DNA of 64,000 nt from Echinarachnius parma (lineage: Eukaryota > Echinodermata > Echinoidea > Clypeasteroida > Echinarachniidae): contig JBAMJV010009815.1 of assembly GCA_037951105.1 (NCBI GenBank), positions 1 to 64,000 on the forward strand, read 5' to 3'. Below the pieces are notes generated by a model. It worked only from the letters and a program-made list of their open reading frames with translations, made no database searches and was not told where the DNA came from. Below, piece after piece: positions 19,490 through 32,900 of this stretch. Numbering within the stretch: the stretch's first letter is position 1; every line of letters begins with the position of its first letter. Position numbers and translations under genes: made by a program.

Positions 19490-20220
19490 CTTCGACTGCG
19501 ATCAGTCGAATTTGCGATTTGTATAATATGCCCCGTGACTTTGACCCTTGACCTCATGACCCGAAATATAATCAGTTCATTGGCTCCTCAAGATACATAT
19601 GTACTAAGTTCGATGGCAATACGTCAATCGGTTCTTAAGATAATGCAACAACAAGCTATTTTCGCACATATAACGAGCCCTGTAACCTTTGACTTTTTAC
19701 TGCATGATCCCAAACTGTTATCAGTTCATTGGCTCCTCAAGATATATACATGTACCACGTTTGATGGCAATATGTTAATTAATTCTTAAGGTAATGCGAC
19801 AACAAGCTATTTTTGCATATATAATGAGCCCTGTGACCTTTAACCTCATGGTACCAAAGTCTAATCACTTCATTCTCTCATCAATATTAATGTACCAAAC
19901 TTCGTGACAATCCGTCAACTGGTTCTTAAAATATCGTGATAACGAGCTATTTTTGCACATATAATGAGCCCTGGGAAATTTGACCTTTGACCTCATGACC
20001 ACAAAATCTAGTCAGTTCATTGGCTCTTCACAATACATACATCTATCAAGTTTGATGGCAAACCACAACAACATACTATTTTCGTATTATAACGAACCCT
20101 GTGACCTTTGACCTTTGACCTTTGACCGCATCATCCCAAAATTGTTATCAGTTCATTGGCTCCTCAAGATGTATACATGTACCAAGTTCGATGGTATTCC
20201 GTCAATCGTTTTTTTTTAAA
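19490..20220. repeat. Tandem array of about five 145-bp units
   Basis: The unit carries GTGACCTTTGACCTCATGAC, CAGTTCATTGGCTCCTCAAG, AAGTTTGATGGCAATACGTC and CAACAAGCTATTTTCGCACA in fixed order. It recurs at about 19536, 19683, 19838, 19978 and 20100 with moderate divergence. Weak open frames follow the unit. It is a divergent satellite-like array. Confidence 0.8.
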
Positions 20221-20259
20221 TTTAACGCGACCACAACGAACGGGTCCTGCTGACCCTTA

Positions 20260-20586
20260 GCCTTTAGTCAAGGCTCTATATGGCTTGGATATTCTCTATG
20301 CGATCGCGAGCTAGCTAGCTGTGAGAGAGCTAAATACTAGTAAACTGGCTCCATTCGCGCTGCCCGGGCCCCGCTCAAACTCAGCCTTTCGCGGTTTAAT
20401 ACAGTACCGGTTGTAGAACCTGCCAGACAGCACGATGCCTATCGATAGGCTAGCTGACCCTCTACTACCAGTATTGGGCCCGAGGCCCGTTTTTCCTTTT
20501 TGTTCTTCTTTTGCTTATTGCTTGTTGCCCCTGGGCCCAATAACCCCCCTCCCTGAAGCCCCGGGTTAATTCCCGGCTACGCCACT
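20260..20586. repeat. Possible transposon remnant ending CCCGGCTACGCCACT
   Basis: GC-richer than its surroundings. The right end resembles the common TGGCGTAGCC-type terminus, as seen in related form at 31635. The left end could not be defined and there is no coding capacity. Confidence 0.35.
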
Positions 20587-20642
20587 AATTGTTTGCCAAT
20601 TGTTCATTTCTTGTTAAGAAAAAATATATCGATGAACATCTA

Positions 20643-20941
20643 CTAGTCGAAAGACGGTGGATGCACGTAGTATCGACAACCTTCCCGTCGAACCAACGAA
20701 CTTTCTCCGCCGTCGAGGTCGACCACGTCGCTCTGGTTCAGTTCGCAGCTGGAGTTGTTCTGTTGCCAATTGAAGGATTGACAGTGATCATGACGCAGAC
20801 AATGACCGGCACAGGTTGTGGCGCTGTCTGCTTGCAACGTCATGATGACGTCACCTTGAAGGCAGTAATTGATGACCGGGTATCCGTCGGGTTTTCTGGT
20901 CAGCGAATAGCGCGAGGACGACTTGAGGAGTGATGCAGGCC
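20643..20941 (-). CDS. Gene 2 exon 4: PAN/Apple-like domain and stop
   Basis: Acceptor AG at 20943-20942, phase 1. The reading starts GPASLLKSSSRYSLTRKPDG and continues with the cysteine pattern NYC, TTCAGHC, DHCQSFN, SSCELN and GCRYYV, then TAG at 20645-20643. The six-cysteine order is the same as in genes 1 and 3. Assignment to gene 2 relies on phase, strand and the gene 1 layout, because the intron is long. Confidence 0.8.
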
Positions 20942-23900
20942 CTTGAATAACAATTAATGCAAACAAGAGGATATTATAATTTTTGTACTTAACATGACGA
21001 AAAAAACAGATTGAATAGGATAACTCCCAGATTACAACATCTGTTATGTGTAGTATTATGCAAATAACTTATTGAAGGAAACAAATTTACTGCTACATAA
21101 TTATCATTGAGTCGCTTATCTGAATCAAACCTGTACATTTCATTGCGAAATCATAAAAACGACAACAAAATGAAGAAACAAAATATGAAACGTGGTACAT
21201 GTAATGGGATTCTTTCCAGTACAGTATCAGAACTTTATGGCTTGGTACGAACAGTCACGTCACGTTCACGTTAACGTCACGTGAACGGTTCTGTACCTTT
21301 TGTGAAACAGGTCACCCAAATCTACGAAGTGTAGGGTAAAGTGACCCAACAATTTGTCGTTTTCCATGCCAGTAAAACTCGAATCGTCACGTCTACCAAA
21401 ACGTGACGTGAGTGTTTAATCAAGATTTTTAAAATTGCAAGCGCTTTTTACTAAGACTAGACATACACGCACAAAGACATTTAAAAATGTCGACGAAAAT
21501 GCCGAAACCGCCTTATCAAATCATTTCAATCATTATGTTTATACTATATACGTGCATAATTCAGAGTAATCTGAGACGATAATATGCAGTTCTGTCATTT
21601 AGGTAATGTACAACCATACCACTTGCATTATTTGTCTTGTTATTAGAGTATTTCTAAAGACGTGTCGGGCGTGGATTTTGGCAAATGTTGATTTCCAGCT
21701 GAACTGCATGCTACACGCAGCGGACCTTCGGTTCGCATACGCCTGAAGTTCCCGTGCTGGACGTCTGCGACGCTGGCCTGGTCACATATAGCCGACGCAC
21801 GGCCAACGCACGGCCAACGCACTGAAAATTTGGGAAAAATGGGAGTGCGTCGTTGTACGCCCAACTCCTGTCAGGATTTAGGGGGGAGGCTAGCGAGCTT
21901 ACAGCGAATGCATAACGTGTTGCTAACGCGCTGTGCGTATACAGGGCGCATGCATAGCGCATACAGAGCGTATACATTACAAACCGCAACGAATGCATCA
22001 CGTGCTGCTAGCGTGTTGGACGAATGGCCAGCGCTCGGCCAGCGCATGCACGGCGCATGCACGGCGCATGCACAGCGCATGCACAGCGCATGCACAGCGC
22101 GCTCAACGCACAGCCCGCGAAAGACAGCGTGAATGTGCCAGTGTGTTGTCATATCAAAGTTAGTGTAGTGCCAAGTGTACAACCTCTTCAAGATGCCACC
22201 CAAGAGAATGAACCCACTGTCCATGAAGTCCAAGAAGAAGACACTATCTGCTCCTGTTGTTGGTGGCCGCGGTCGTAGAGGCAAGTGCAGAGGCAAAGAG
22301 CTTCCCAGCCTGGACCCTGAGCAGCCCAGCCTGAACTCTGAGCTGCACATCCTAGACTCTGACTCTGAGCAGCCCAGCCTGAACCCTGAGCCGCCTAGCC
22401 TGGACCATGAGCTGCACAGCTTGGACTCTGCTGTTGCCGTTGAGGATGCTGTCGAGGATGCTACATCCTTTCCATCATCATCCCGTCAGTGCTCCCCTAC
22501 TCACTCTCATGCTGGGTCAGTAGACAGCCATGTATCGATGGCTTCGCAGGCATCGTCTGTCGTCAAGATCAAGAAGGGTGCAAAGAAGGACAAAAAGGCC
22601 AACAAGCTGTCCGATGACGAGGAGGAATTGATGGTCGCCTTCTTAGAGGAAAATGAAATGATTTGGAACAAAAAGGTCACCCATTACAGGAGGCCAGACA
22701 TGAAAAATTCTGCATGGCAGAAACAGGCGAACATCATGTCCAAAGAAGTATCCCATCTGCAAGGATGGTTCAAGGGGATGAGGGACAACTTCGCGCGCCT
22801 GGAAAAGCTGCCCAAGTCCGGATCCGGGCAACGAGAATTAACAGAGAGGGAGCTGTGGACCGTGAACAAGCTACACTTTCTCCAAAAGATTACATACCAC
22901 AGACCTGAGCCAGTTAGCAGTGTAAGTACAACTAAATATTGTTACCGTTATACACGTGCAAATATATATTATTAATATAAGATGGTTCTAAATATCTAAA
23001 TGTGTATATCTAAGTCCAACGTATCTAAACACAAATTTGCAGTCATTTTTGCATTATCATTGTTGAAATAATTGTACGTATGTCCTGTTTGTTTTGTACT
23101 TGCAGGTGAAGGATACAATTTCTGCTCACAGTGGAGATCTTGCGGCTGCTGAAGCCGAGTGCGCCCAGATCGGCACGGAGGCGTGCGAAGAGGAGGAAGA
23201 ACCTCAGACATCTTCCCAACATGTTGGCAGAAAGAAAAAGGGTACGAACTTGGAGGACGCAGTCATGGCTTCTTTGCAGAAGCGGCTGCAAGAGTCTGGC
23301 GAGCAGATGGTCCAGTTGCAGCAGGCCATGCGGCCACAAACACCGGCGGAGGTCTTTGGGACCTACGTGAAGGGGACACTGGTGAACTTGTCAGAACGGA
23401 AATTCAAAAAGGCGCGCACGGCCATCAGCAGGATCCTGGAAGTTGCCATGCAGGATAGCGACGAGGAAGAGCCTCCGCAAGTCACGCCATCACCTTTCTG
23501 GCAAGCAGGATCCTTCCCACCGAGCACCTCTGCACCCACCTTCTCGTCCTCTCCCAAGTCCGGCGAGCAATGGCAGCCCGCCCCCGACCTGTGGAAGAGT
23601 ACCATACCACCGACCGCGTCCCCATGGCAATCCCAGGACTCCGGTTACATGGAGAGGTACAAAGCCAGCGTGACCAACCAGATGCTGCCTCCTCCTCCGG
23701 GTCCACCTCAGTTCTCCCATCAATACCACCAGCAGCAACACCAGTTCCACATGCAGCATCGACATCAGACCCAGCAGCAGCAGCACCACCACCACCCCAA
23801 GGAACAGCAGAGCGTGTCCGCACTCATCGGTGGATCTCACCAAGTGCTCTCCACAAGCTTAGAGCGTGACATCGCAGATATGTCTCACATCTCTGGCTTA

Positions 23901-26900
23901 TCTGCGCTGTTGGAGACATCTCCGACCTCAGGCCAGAGGACCCCCAGGGACTTGAATCCTCCAACTCTACCTGGTGCCGGTGAGAAGCAGAAGTGAGATA
24001 GGGAGGGACTTGTGAGTAGCTCAAATGCTACAGAATGATACACAAGGACAGTTTTGGTTATTGAGTTTATGCATTATAGTTTGCTTTAACTTTAAAACAA
24101 TGAGTAGCGTCTGCCAATTGCACATGTACATTGACTGTTTAGTTGTTAACAAGTTACACGAGGGTTTGTTATTGTTTATTTGTTTAACTTTAACATAATA
24201 TATTTATGTTTGCCCATTTTTAGTGATTATCGATTGTGTAATTGAAATAAAAAAAGTTGTTACAAGTTGAACAACAGGAAAGTTTGTTATTTGTTTAACT
24301 TTGAAACAATTAAATGTGTTTTGTGTTTGCCCATTTCACATGTATGTGGACTGTGTAGTTGGAAAAAGTTGTAAACAAGGAAAATGTTGATAATTGATTG
24401 CTATCGACTTTAACTGTTGAACATTGTGTTTTGTATTTACTATTTTAGATGTATGTTATAAAAAGTGTTCTTAAAATGTTGTTAAAAGAGAAGTGTTGGT
24501 TGTTGAATGTAATAAAGTTTCTATTTCAACTTTAAAACAATTTGTTTCGTGTTTGCTATGTTATGGATAATGTTGTGTATATGCACTAGATATTATGGAG
24601 ACTAAAATATCTTACAAACAAAGTCCCGCAATTCAAGTTTCAGCGATCATAACTCTCTTGTTTATTTACCTTAATTATTGATTTGTTTCACAAAGCAATA
24701 TTCTGTCACAATGACAGATTTGTGTGGCAGCATTATAAGTACATTCTGGCCTAAATTTTGCTAAAACTTTGCCAAATTTTAGCCAAATTCGTACTTTTAG
24801 CTAAATTTTCGCAAAAGTTTCACCACATTTTGGGCACAAGGTCCCCATAATGCTACCATAAGAATTTTTAATTATGACAAATTTGTCATGATAACAAAAT
24901 ATTGCTTTGTGAAACACCCTCGGGAATCAACAAGCATTCAATGATACCATATTTATGAAGGTTAATACGTATCCATGGTAACCGTATATATATGAAAGCT
25001 CAAACTTGAATTGCCGAACTTTTATTATTAGCGTGTTTATCTATAAAAAGGCCTTGCAACATTAAACAAATTCAAACATCCATAAACTAATTGGAAGTAG
25101 GTGGATGGGTCAAGGGGCATTTTGGATACAAAATAGATACAACAAATAATGGGGAAAATCACCAAAATAAAGGTTAAGCGTGAAAAACTGCACCGTACTC
25201 GTCTCAAATCATTTCCTGATTTAAAAAAAAAGTCCTAATATGATTTGAGTTTTCTTTCCATGTCCATTTTGGAGAAAGGGGGTGGGTGGGTTTTAGCATT
25301 TGTTTAACTTTGCAGGGCCCTGAAATGAATGCAATTAATGCGATAAATAAAATTCAACACAATACTGGTAGTTCATGTAAAATAACATTAAAATGTATTT
25401 ATTGCAAGCACATCATTCAACCAGTCTCTGTATCCTCCTATATCCATACGAACTGCGGAGATGGAGGTGCACTAGATCATCCTGTCTTGCCATGGAACTG
25501 AACCGGCTTCGGAGTTGGCCCAGTGCTTGATGAGGTTTCTCTGCTTTTTCCCTTCCTTGCTGGAGGTATTGCTGCCTGCTACTACGAGGGTGTCCTGCAT
25601 GTTAAGGCCTGATCTCCACGCTCCTGGGACGTAGTCGCGACCCAGGTTCTCTGCACGGTCAAGCTGCTGGTTCTGCATGCCGGGATACCGGGTCCTCATC
25701 AGGTTGTGGAGGATCATGCATGCTGTGACAATGAGCTTGACGGTCTCGGGCTGCTGCTGCATCGTGGTCAGGAGTACTTGAAACCGGTTGGACAGAATTC
25801 CGAAGGCATTTTCGACAACCCGCCTGGCTCGGGAAAGTCGGTAATTGAAGATCCGCTCCGGCCGCGTCATACCCCGGAGGCTGTACGGCTTCATCATGTT
25901 TGGGCGAAGAGCAAAGGCATCGTCGCCGACGAAGAAGTATGGCACATCCAGGTTGTCGTTGGGAAGGGGATCGGGATCCGGGAAGCCAATACTGCCATCT
26001 TCAACACATTCCCTCAGTTCAGAAGCGTTGTAAATCTGTGCGTCTGATGCAGATCCCATGCCGCCGATATCGGCCCAGATGAATCGATACTCGGCATCGA
26101 CGAGCGCCATGAGGACAATGGAGTAGAATCCTTTATAATTGTAGTAAAGGGAACCACTGTTGGGAGGACACTTGCAGCTGACATGCTTTCCATCAAGTGC
26201 GCCACAGGTATGGGGGAAGTTCCACCTCTCCATGAACTTGTCAGATATGGCGCGCCATTCCTCAGGAGTTGTGGGACACTTCATCATCTAATCCTTGTAC
26301 TCTTCGATGATGGCCTGGCACACTTCTGGGATGAGTAGGGATATGGTGTTGTGAGGCACCCTCCACCCATAGGACATTGAGCGATACTTGGTCCCAGACG
26401 CAAGATGGCGCAATGTGAGAGCAAGCTTCAGGCCAGGGTCGAGGGCCTCTCTGTACGTTGTATTCTGCTTGGTGATCCTCGGGCCCACTCTTGTTAGCAG
26501 TTCGTCGAACATCTCTGGTGGCATTCGCATGAAATTCTTGAAGGCTGCCTGGTCTTCGTTACGGAGTTCAACAAGAAGCTGATCATACAGGCCGAACTGT
26601 CGTCGTCTACCAATCCAAGGTCGGACCCAGAATCTCCGTTGACCTCTTCTCTTTCTCCTTCTCCTGATGACATGGACTTGGTGAATTGCCAGTTCCATGA
26701 GGTTATGCTGATGTTGGAGAACCGCGATTTCGTATTGTAGTCGCTGCCTGTCTGGATCATCCATCTTTTGAGGTGGTTCTTCTAGACGTGATCAGTAGGA
26801 ACCTCTATCATTACCCATGAGGGTCGGATGAGAAGTGATGGGGAGATGGTGTGGGACGCGTTTATATAACCTATGGCTACACGCTATGTACACGCTGCGT

Positions 26901-29900
26901 ACACGCTAGCTATGCGCTAGGAACACGCTAGAAGAACGTCGGGTGCGTTAGAGACCCGTTCTGCACTCGTTCAGCTAGCCCTTACTCGCTGCACGTTCGC
27001 TGGGCATGCGTTTGAAGCACGCCAGGTGTGCGCTAGATGTGCGCTAGGCGTGCGCTAGACCTCAGCCGACGAACTTACAACGAGTACACAGCGTGTGCTC
27101 CGCGTATGTCTGGCGTTGGTCTAGCGTGCTCTGCGCGTGACCGGCGTCCTTCTGGCGTGTAGATTCATGCGTCGAGCTCAACGCACATTTTTGTGCATGC
27201 ACAAAAAATCTCGACGCACGCAGCGAATGACGACGAATGCATAACGTTGGTCCAGCGCGCTCGACGCATGAGTAACGCATGATGACGCACACCTAGCGCA
27301 CGACGACGCACTGGCCAAAATGGCAAATTTTCAATGCGCTGGCCATGCGTTGGCCGTGCGTCGGCTATATGTGACCAGACCTGCAAGGTCTGGTCACATA
27401 TAGCCGACGCACGGCCAACGCATGGCCAACGCACTGAAAATTCGGGAAAAATGGGAGTGCGTCGTTGTACGCCCAACTCCTGTCAGGATTTAGGGGGGAG
27501 GCTAGCGAGCTTACAGCGAATGCATAACGTGTTGCTAACGCGCTGTGCGTATACAGGGCGCATACATAGCGCATACAGAGCATGTACATTAAAAACCGCA
27601 ACGAATGCATCACGTGCTGCTAGCGTGTTGGACGAATGGCCAGCGCCCGGCCAGCGCATGCAGAGCGCATGCACCGCGCATGCACCGCGCGCTCAACGCA
27701 CAGCCCGCGAAAGACAGCGTTCAGTGTGTTGTCATATCAAAGTTAGTGTGCTGCCAAGTGTACAACCTCTTCAAGATGCCACCCAAGAGAATGAACCCAC
27801 TGTCCATGAAGCCCACGAAGAAGACACCATCTGCTCCTGTTATTGGTGGCCGCGGTCGCAGAGGCAAGGGCAGAGGCAAAGAGCTTCCCAGCCTGGACCC
27901 TGAGCAGCCCAGCCTGAACCCTGAGCTGCACAGCCTAGACTCTGACTCTGAGCAGCCCAGCCTAAACCCTGAGCCGCCTAGCCTGGACCCTGAGCTGCAC
28001 AGCTTGGACTCTGCTTTTGCCGTTGAGGATGCTACATCCTTTCCATCATCATCCCGTCAGTGCTCCCCTACTCACTCACATGCTGGGTCAGTAGACAGCC
28101 ATGTATCGCTGGCTTCGCAGGCATCGTCTGTCGTCAAGATCAAGAAGGGTACAAAGAAGGACAAAAGGGCCAACAAGCTGTCCGATGACGAGGAGGAATT
28201 GATGGTCGCCTTCTTGGAGGAAATGAAATGATTTGGAGCAAAAAGGTCACCCATTACAGGAGGCCAGACATGAAAAATGCTGCATGGCAAAAACAGGCGG
28301 ACGTCATGTCCAAAGAAGTATCCCATCTGCAAGGGTGGTTCAAGGGAATGAGGGACAACTTCGCGCTCCTGGAAAAGCTGCCCAAGTCCGGATCCGGGCA
28401 ACGAGATTTTACAGAATATAATTTTAGCCAAATTCGTACTTTTAGCTAAATTTTCGCAAAAGTTTCACCAAATTTTGGGCAAAAGGTCCCCATAATGCTA
28501 CCATACATGCCATAAGAATGTTTTATTATGACAAATTTGTCATGATAACAAAATATTGCTTTGTGAAACACCCTCGGGAATCAACAAGCATGCAATGATA
28601 CCATATTGCCGAACTTTTATTATTAGCGTGTTTATCTATAAAAAGGCCTTGCAACATTAAACAAAATCAAACATCCATAACATAATTGAAAGTAGGAGGA
28701 TGGATCAAGGGGCATTTTGGATACAAAATAGATACAACAAATAATGGGGAAAATCACCAAAATAAAGGTTAAGTGTGAAAAACTGCACCGTACTCGTCTC
28801 AAATCATGTCAAGATTTTTAAAAAGTCCTAATATGATTTGAGTTTTCTTTCCATGTCCATTTTGGAGAAAGGAGGTGGGTGGGTTTTAGCATTTGTTTAA
28901 CTTTGCAGGGCCCTGAAATGAATGCAATTAATGCAATGAATAAATTTAACACAATACTGGTATTTCATGTCAAATAACATTAAAATCCATCCATCTTCCG
29001 AGGTGGTTCTTCTAGAAGTGATCAGTAGGAACCTCTATCATTACCCATGAGGGTCGGATGAGAAGTGATGGGGAGATGGTGTGCAGGGACGCGTTGACTA
29101 CACGCTATGTACACGCTGCGTACACGCTAGCTATACGCTAGGAACACGCTAGAAGAACGTCGGGTACGTTAGAGACCCGTTCTGCACTCGTTCAGCTCAC
29201 CCTTATTCGCTGCACGTTCAGCGCATTGAAAATTTGCCATTTTGGCCAGTGCGTCGTCGTGCGCTAGGTGTGCGTCATCATGCGTTACTCATGCGTCGAG
29301 CGCGCTGGACCAACGTTTTGCATTCGTCGTCATTCGCTCTGTGCGTCGAGATTTTTTGTGCATGCTCAAAACTGTGCGCAGAGCTCGACGCATGGATGTA
29401 CACGCCAGAAGGACGCCAGTCACGCGCAGAGCACGCTAGACCAACGCCAGACATACGCGGATCACACGCTGTGTACTCGTTGTGAGTTCGTCGGCTGAGG
29501 TCTAGCGAACGCCTAGCGCACACCTATAGCGCACACCTAGCGTGCTTCAAACGCATGCCCAGCGAACGTGCAGCGAATAAGGGCGAGCTGAACGAGTGCA
29601 GAACGGGTCTCTAACGCACCCTACGTTCTTCTAGCGTGTTCCTAGCGTATAGCTAGCGTGTACGCAGCGTGTACATAGCGTGTAGTCAACGCGTCCCTGC
29701 ACACCATCTCCCCATCACTTCTCATCCGACCCTCATGGGTAATGATAGAGGTTCCTACTGATCACTTCTAGAAGAACCACCTCGGAAGATGGATGGATTT
29801 TAATGTTATTTGACATGAACTACCAGTATTGTGTTAAATGTATTCATTGCATTAATTGCATTCATTTCAGGGCCCTGCAAAGTTAAACAAATGCTAAAAC

Positions 29901-32900
29901 CCACCCACCCCCTTTCTCCAAAATGGACATGGAAAGAAAACTCAAATCATATTAGAACTTTTTAAAAATCTTGAAATGATTTGAGACGAGTACGGTGCAG
30001 TTTTTCACACTTAACCTTTATTTTGTTGATTTCCCCCATTATTTGTTGTATCTATTTTGTATCCCAAATGCCCCTTGACCCATCCACCTACTTCCAATTA
30101 TGTTATGGATGTTTGAATTTGTTTAATGTTGCAAGGCCTTTTTATAGATAAACACGCTAATAATACAAGTTCGGCAATTCAAGTTTGAGCTCTCATATCC
30201 ATGGATACGTATTACCCTTCACAAATATGGTATCATTGAATGCTTGTTGATTCCCGAGGGTGTTTCACAAAGCAATATTTTGTTATCATGACAAATTTGT
30301 CATAATAAAACATTCTTATGGCATGTATGGTAGCATTATGGGGACCTTTTGCACAAAATTTGGTGAAACTTTTGCGAAAATTTAGCTAAAAGTACGAATT
30401 TGGCTAAAATTATATTCTGTAAATTCTCGTTGCCCGGATCCGGACTTGGGCAGGTTTTCCAGGCGCGCGAAGTTGTCCCATTCCCTTGAACGACCCTTGC
30501 AGATGGGATACTTCTTTGGACATGATGTCCGCCTGTTTCTGCCATGCAGCATTTTTCATGTCTGGCCTCCTGTAATGGGTGACCTTTTTGTTCCAAATCA
30601 TTTCATTTTCCTCCAAGAAGGCGACCATCAATTCCTCCTCGTCATCGGACAGCTTGTTGGCCCTTTTTTCCTTCTTTGTACCCTTCTTGATCTTGACGAC
30701 AGACGATGCCTGCGAAGCCAGCGATACATGGCTGTCTACTGACCCAGCATGTGAGTGAGTAGGGGAGCACTGACGGGATGATGATGGAAAGGATGTAGCA
30801 TCCTCGACAGCATACTCAACGGCAAAAGCAGAGTCCAAGCTATGCAGCTCAGGGACCAGGCTAGGCGGCTCAGGGTTCAGGCTGGGCTGCTCAGAGTCAG
30901 AGTCTAGGCTGTGCAGCTCAGGGTTCAGGCTGGGCTGCTCAGGAGCAGATGGTGTCTTCTTCGTGGGCTTCATGGACAGTGGGTTCATTCTCTTGGGTGG
31001 CATCTTGAAGAGGTTGTACACTTGGCACTGCACTAACTTTAATATGACAACACACTGGACGCTGTCTTTCGCGGGCTGTGCGTTGAGCGCGCGGTGCATG
31101 CGCATGCGCTCTGCTTGCGCTGACCGGGCGCTGGCCATTCGTCCAACACGCTAGCAGCACGTGATGCATTCGTTGCGGTTTTTAATGTATACGCTCTGTA
31201 TGCGCTATGTATGCGCCCTGTATACGCACAGCGCGTTAGCAACACGTTATGCATTCGCTGTAAGTTCGCTAGCCTCCCCCCTAAATCCTGACAGGAGTTG
31301 GGCGTACAACGACGCACTCCCATTTTTCCCGAATTTTCAGTGCGTTGGCCATGCGTTGGCCGTGCGTCGGCTATATGTGACCAGGCCATTATTTAGTGGC
31401 GTTGCATGTGAAAGTGAGTGAGTGAGTGAGTGAGTGATCAATGAGTTTAAAAGTAATAAAACAATGATTTGATTAATAGTGTTAAATTATGGTGATTGAA
31501 TCGAGTCAATCTATAAATCAATCATTTAATTTAACAATCAATCAATCAATTAATCAGTCAATGAAACAATTAATCACACCAACCAATCAATACTAAATAA
31601 ATAAATTAAAGTATTTGGCATCCGAACTAGCTACTTGTAGGCAGTGGCGTACCCATGATTTTTTTCAAGGGATGGGTGTAGGGGGGGGGGGGGTATTTCG
31701 TCAGACAAATTGAAGTCAGCGGGGGAGTGTGGGTAGGGGGTGTCCGTAGAAAATAATCGCAGCCGAGGCCGAGACCAGGACCGGTCACACATTTCGAGGC
31801 CGAGACCAAGACATTTCTTGAGAATTATGTAAGGGGCGGGGGGGGGGGGGGGGGGGGGGGGGTAGGGGGTGTCCATCCCCCTGCCCCCATGCCTGGGTAC
31901 GCCTATAATTGGTATAACAGTTATGTATAGGTAGGACTGCATGTTCGTTCACGATTAAATATACCGAGAATTAGTCTCTTCTCAACGACAATTTACATTC
32001 ATTTTTTGTACGCAAGCGCCAATTTACGTGAGCTTTCATAAATTGCATATAGTATATCAACAAACTGTTGGGTCACGTAACCCAACACTTCGTAGACTTG
32101 GGTGACCTATTTCACGAATTGTTGGGTCACTTTACCCTACACTTCGTAGATTTGGGTGACCTGTTTCACAAAAGGTACAGAACCTTCACGTGACGTGAAC
32201 GTGAACGTGACGTGACTGTTCGTACCAAGCCGAACTTTATTGCACAAAATATTGCAAAATAATGAAAAGAAAAACAATACAATTAGCCATTAAAATACTA
32301 ACATTTTCAGTCTTATCGGACTTTCTAGCTTGAAAGATGATCGTTATAGCACTCTAAAATTACAAATAATAGGATAATATCAGACCCACCCCAACATACT
32401 CACTTTCACAGATGACTCGCCTCGTATTGGAACAGATTTCATCCATAAGACCTTGGCCATTCCTCAGCATAAGACAGTCTTCGTTAGTGCCTCCTGTCGG
32501 TTCACCACTTGCCCACCAAACTGCAGAGAAAAACAAAATAATGTGCGATAATTTGAAGGAAAAATAACAATAGCAGATATGAAACATTCAAAGCTTGTTA
32601 ATGGACTGTGTATATTTCATATGATAAATATATTTAATTTTGAAAATATTTGGCAAATAGCTAATTCAAATTGATATCTGCTAGGATCGAAAGCTAGGCT
32701 GTATACGACTCTCATTTTAACACATTGGCGATTTTTTAGTAGACAAGCAGTTTTCAGCAGTATTTTCCAAATTCAAATTGATATAGTTTGAACTTGAAGG
32801 CGAGATTTTATAATATGATAATTTGAATTGCGTACACAAAACAGTTTTCAAATATAATGAACGAGTTATTTCTCTCAGTCTGCTCTTTAATTCGAAAATG

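Larger units (their letters stand above)
21775..27381. mobile_element. PIF/Harbinger DNA transposon, full length (5.6 kb)
   Basis: Terminal inverted repeats of about 55 bp begin GGCCTGGTCACATATAGCCG (left) and the inverse of GGTCTGGTCACATATAGCCG (right, ending 27381). It holds the two genes expected of Harbinger elements in convergent orientation: a MADF/Myb-like DNA-binding protein (22193-23996, plus) and a DDE_Tnp_4 nuclease (26764-25472, minus). The subterminal regions are packed with GC-rich 10-12 bp motifs such as CGCATGCACGG and ACACGCTAGC, probable transposase-binding repeats. No clean 3-bp target duplication could be assigned because the neighbouring copy abuts it. The transposase has an in-frame stop, so this copy is probably not self-sufficient. 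Confidence 0.88.
27387..31387. mobile_element. 4.0-kb palindrome of two deleted Harbinger copies
   Basis: The left arm 27387-29219 and right arm 29564-31387 are inverted copies with few differences around a 344-bp spacer. Each arm starts at its outer end with the Harbinger 5' inverted repeat (CTGGTCACATATAGCC). Both lack the same two segments relative to 21775-27381: from the end of the MADF exon 1 to about 24775, and almost exactly the transposase gene (about 25392-26758). The spacer is the 3' subterminal region in right-arm orientation. Because both ends carry transposon termini, the palindrome could move as one non-autonomous unit if transposase is supplied. Five bases (TGCAA) separate it from the full-length copy. 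Confidence 0.8.
21239..32231. mobile_element. Mutator-like element (MULE) hosting nested Harbinger DNA, 11.0 kb
   Basis: The ends are inverted repeats of about 115 bp (21239-21355 and 32117-32231) that differ at about three places, starting GGCTTGGTACGAACAGTCAC. They are flanked by a perfect 9-bp direct repeat. Long inverted ends plus a 9-bp duplication are typical of Mutator-like elements. Removing the Harbinger complex (21775-31387) leaves about 1.4 kb without a transposase, so the host element was non-autonomous. The right repeat is followed inward by a second partial copy of its inner 45 bp (about 32072-32116). Confidence 0.65.
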
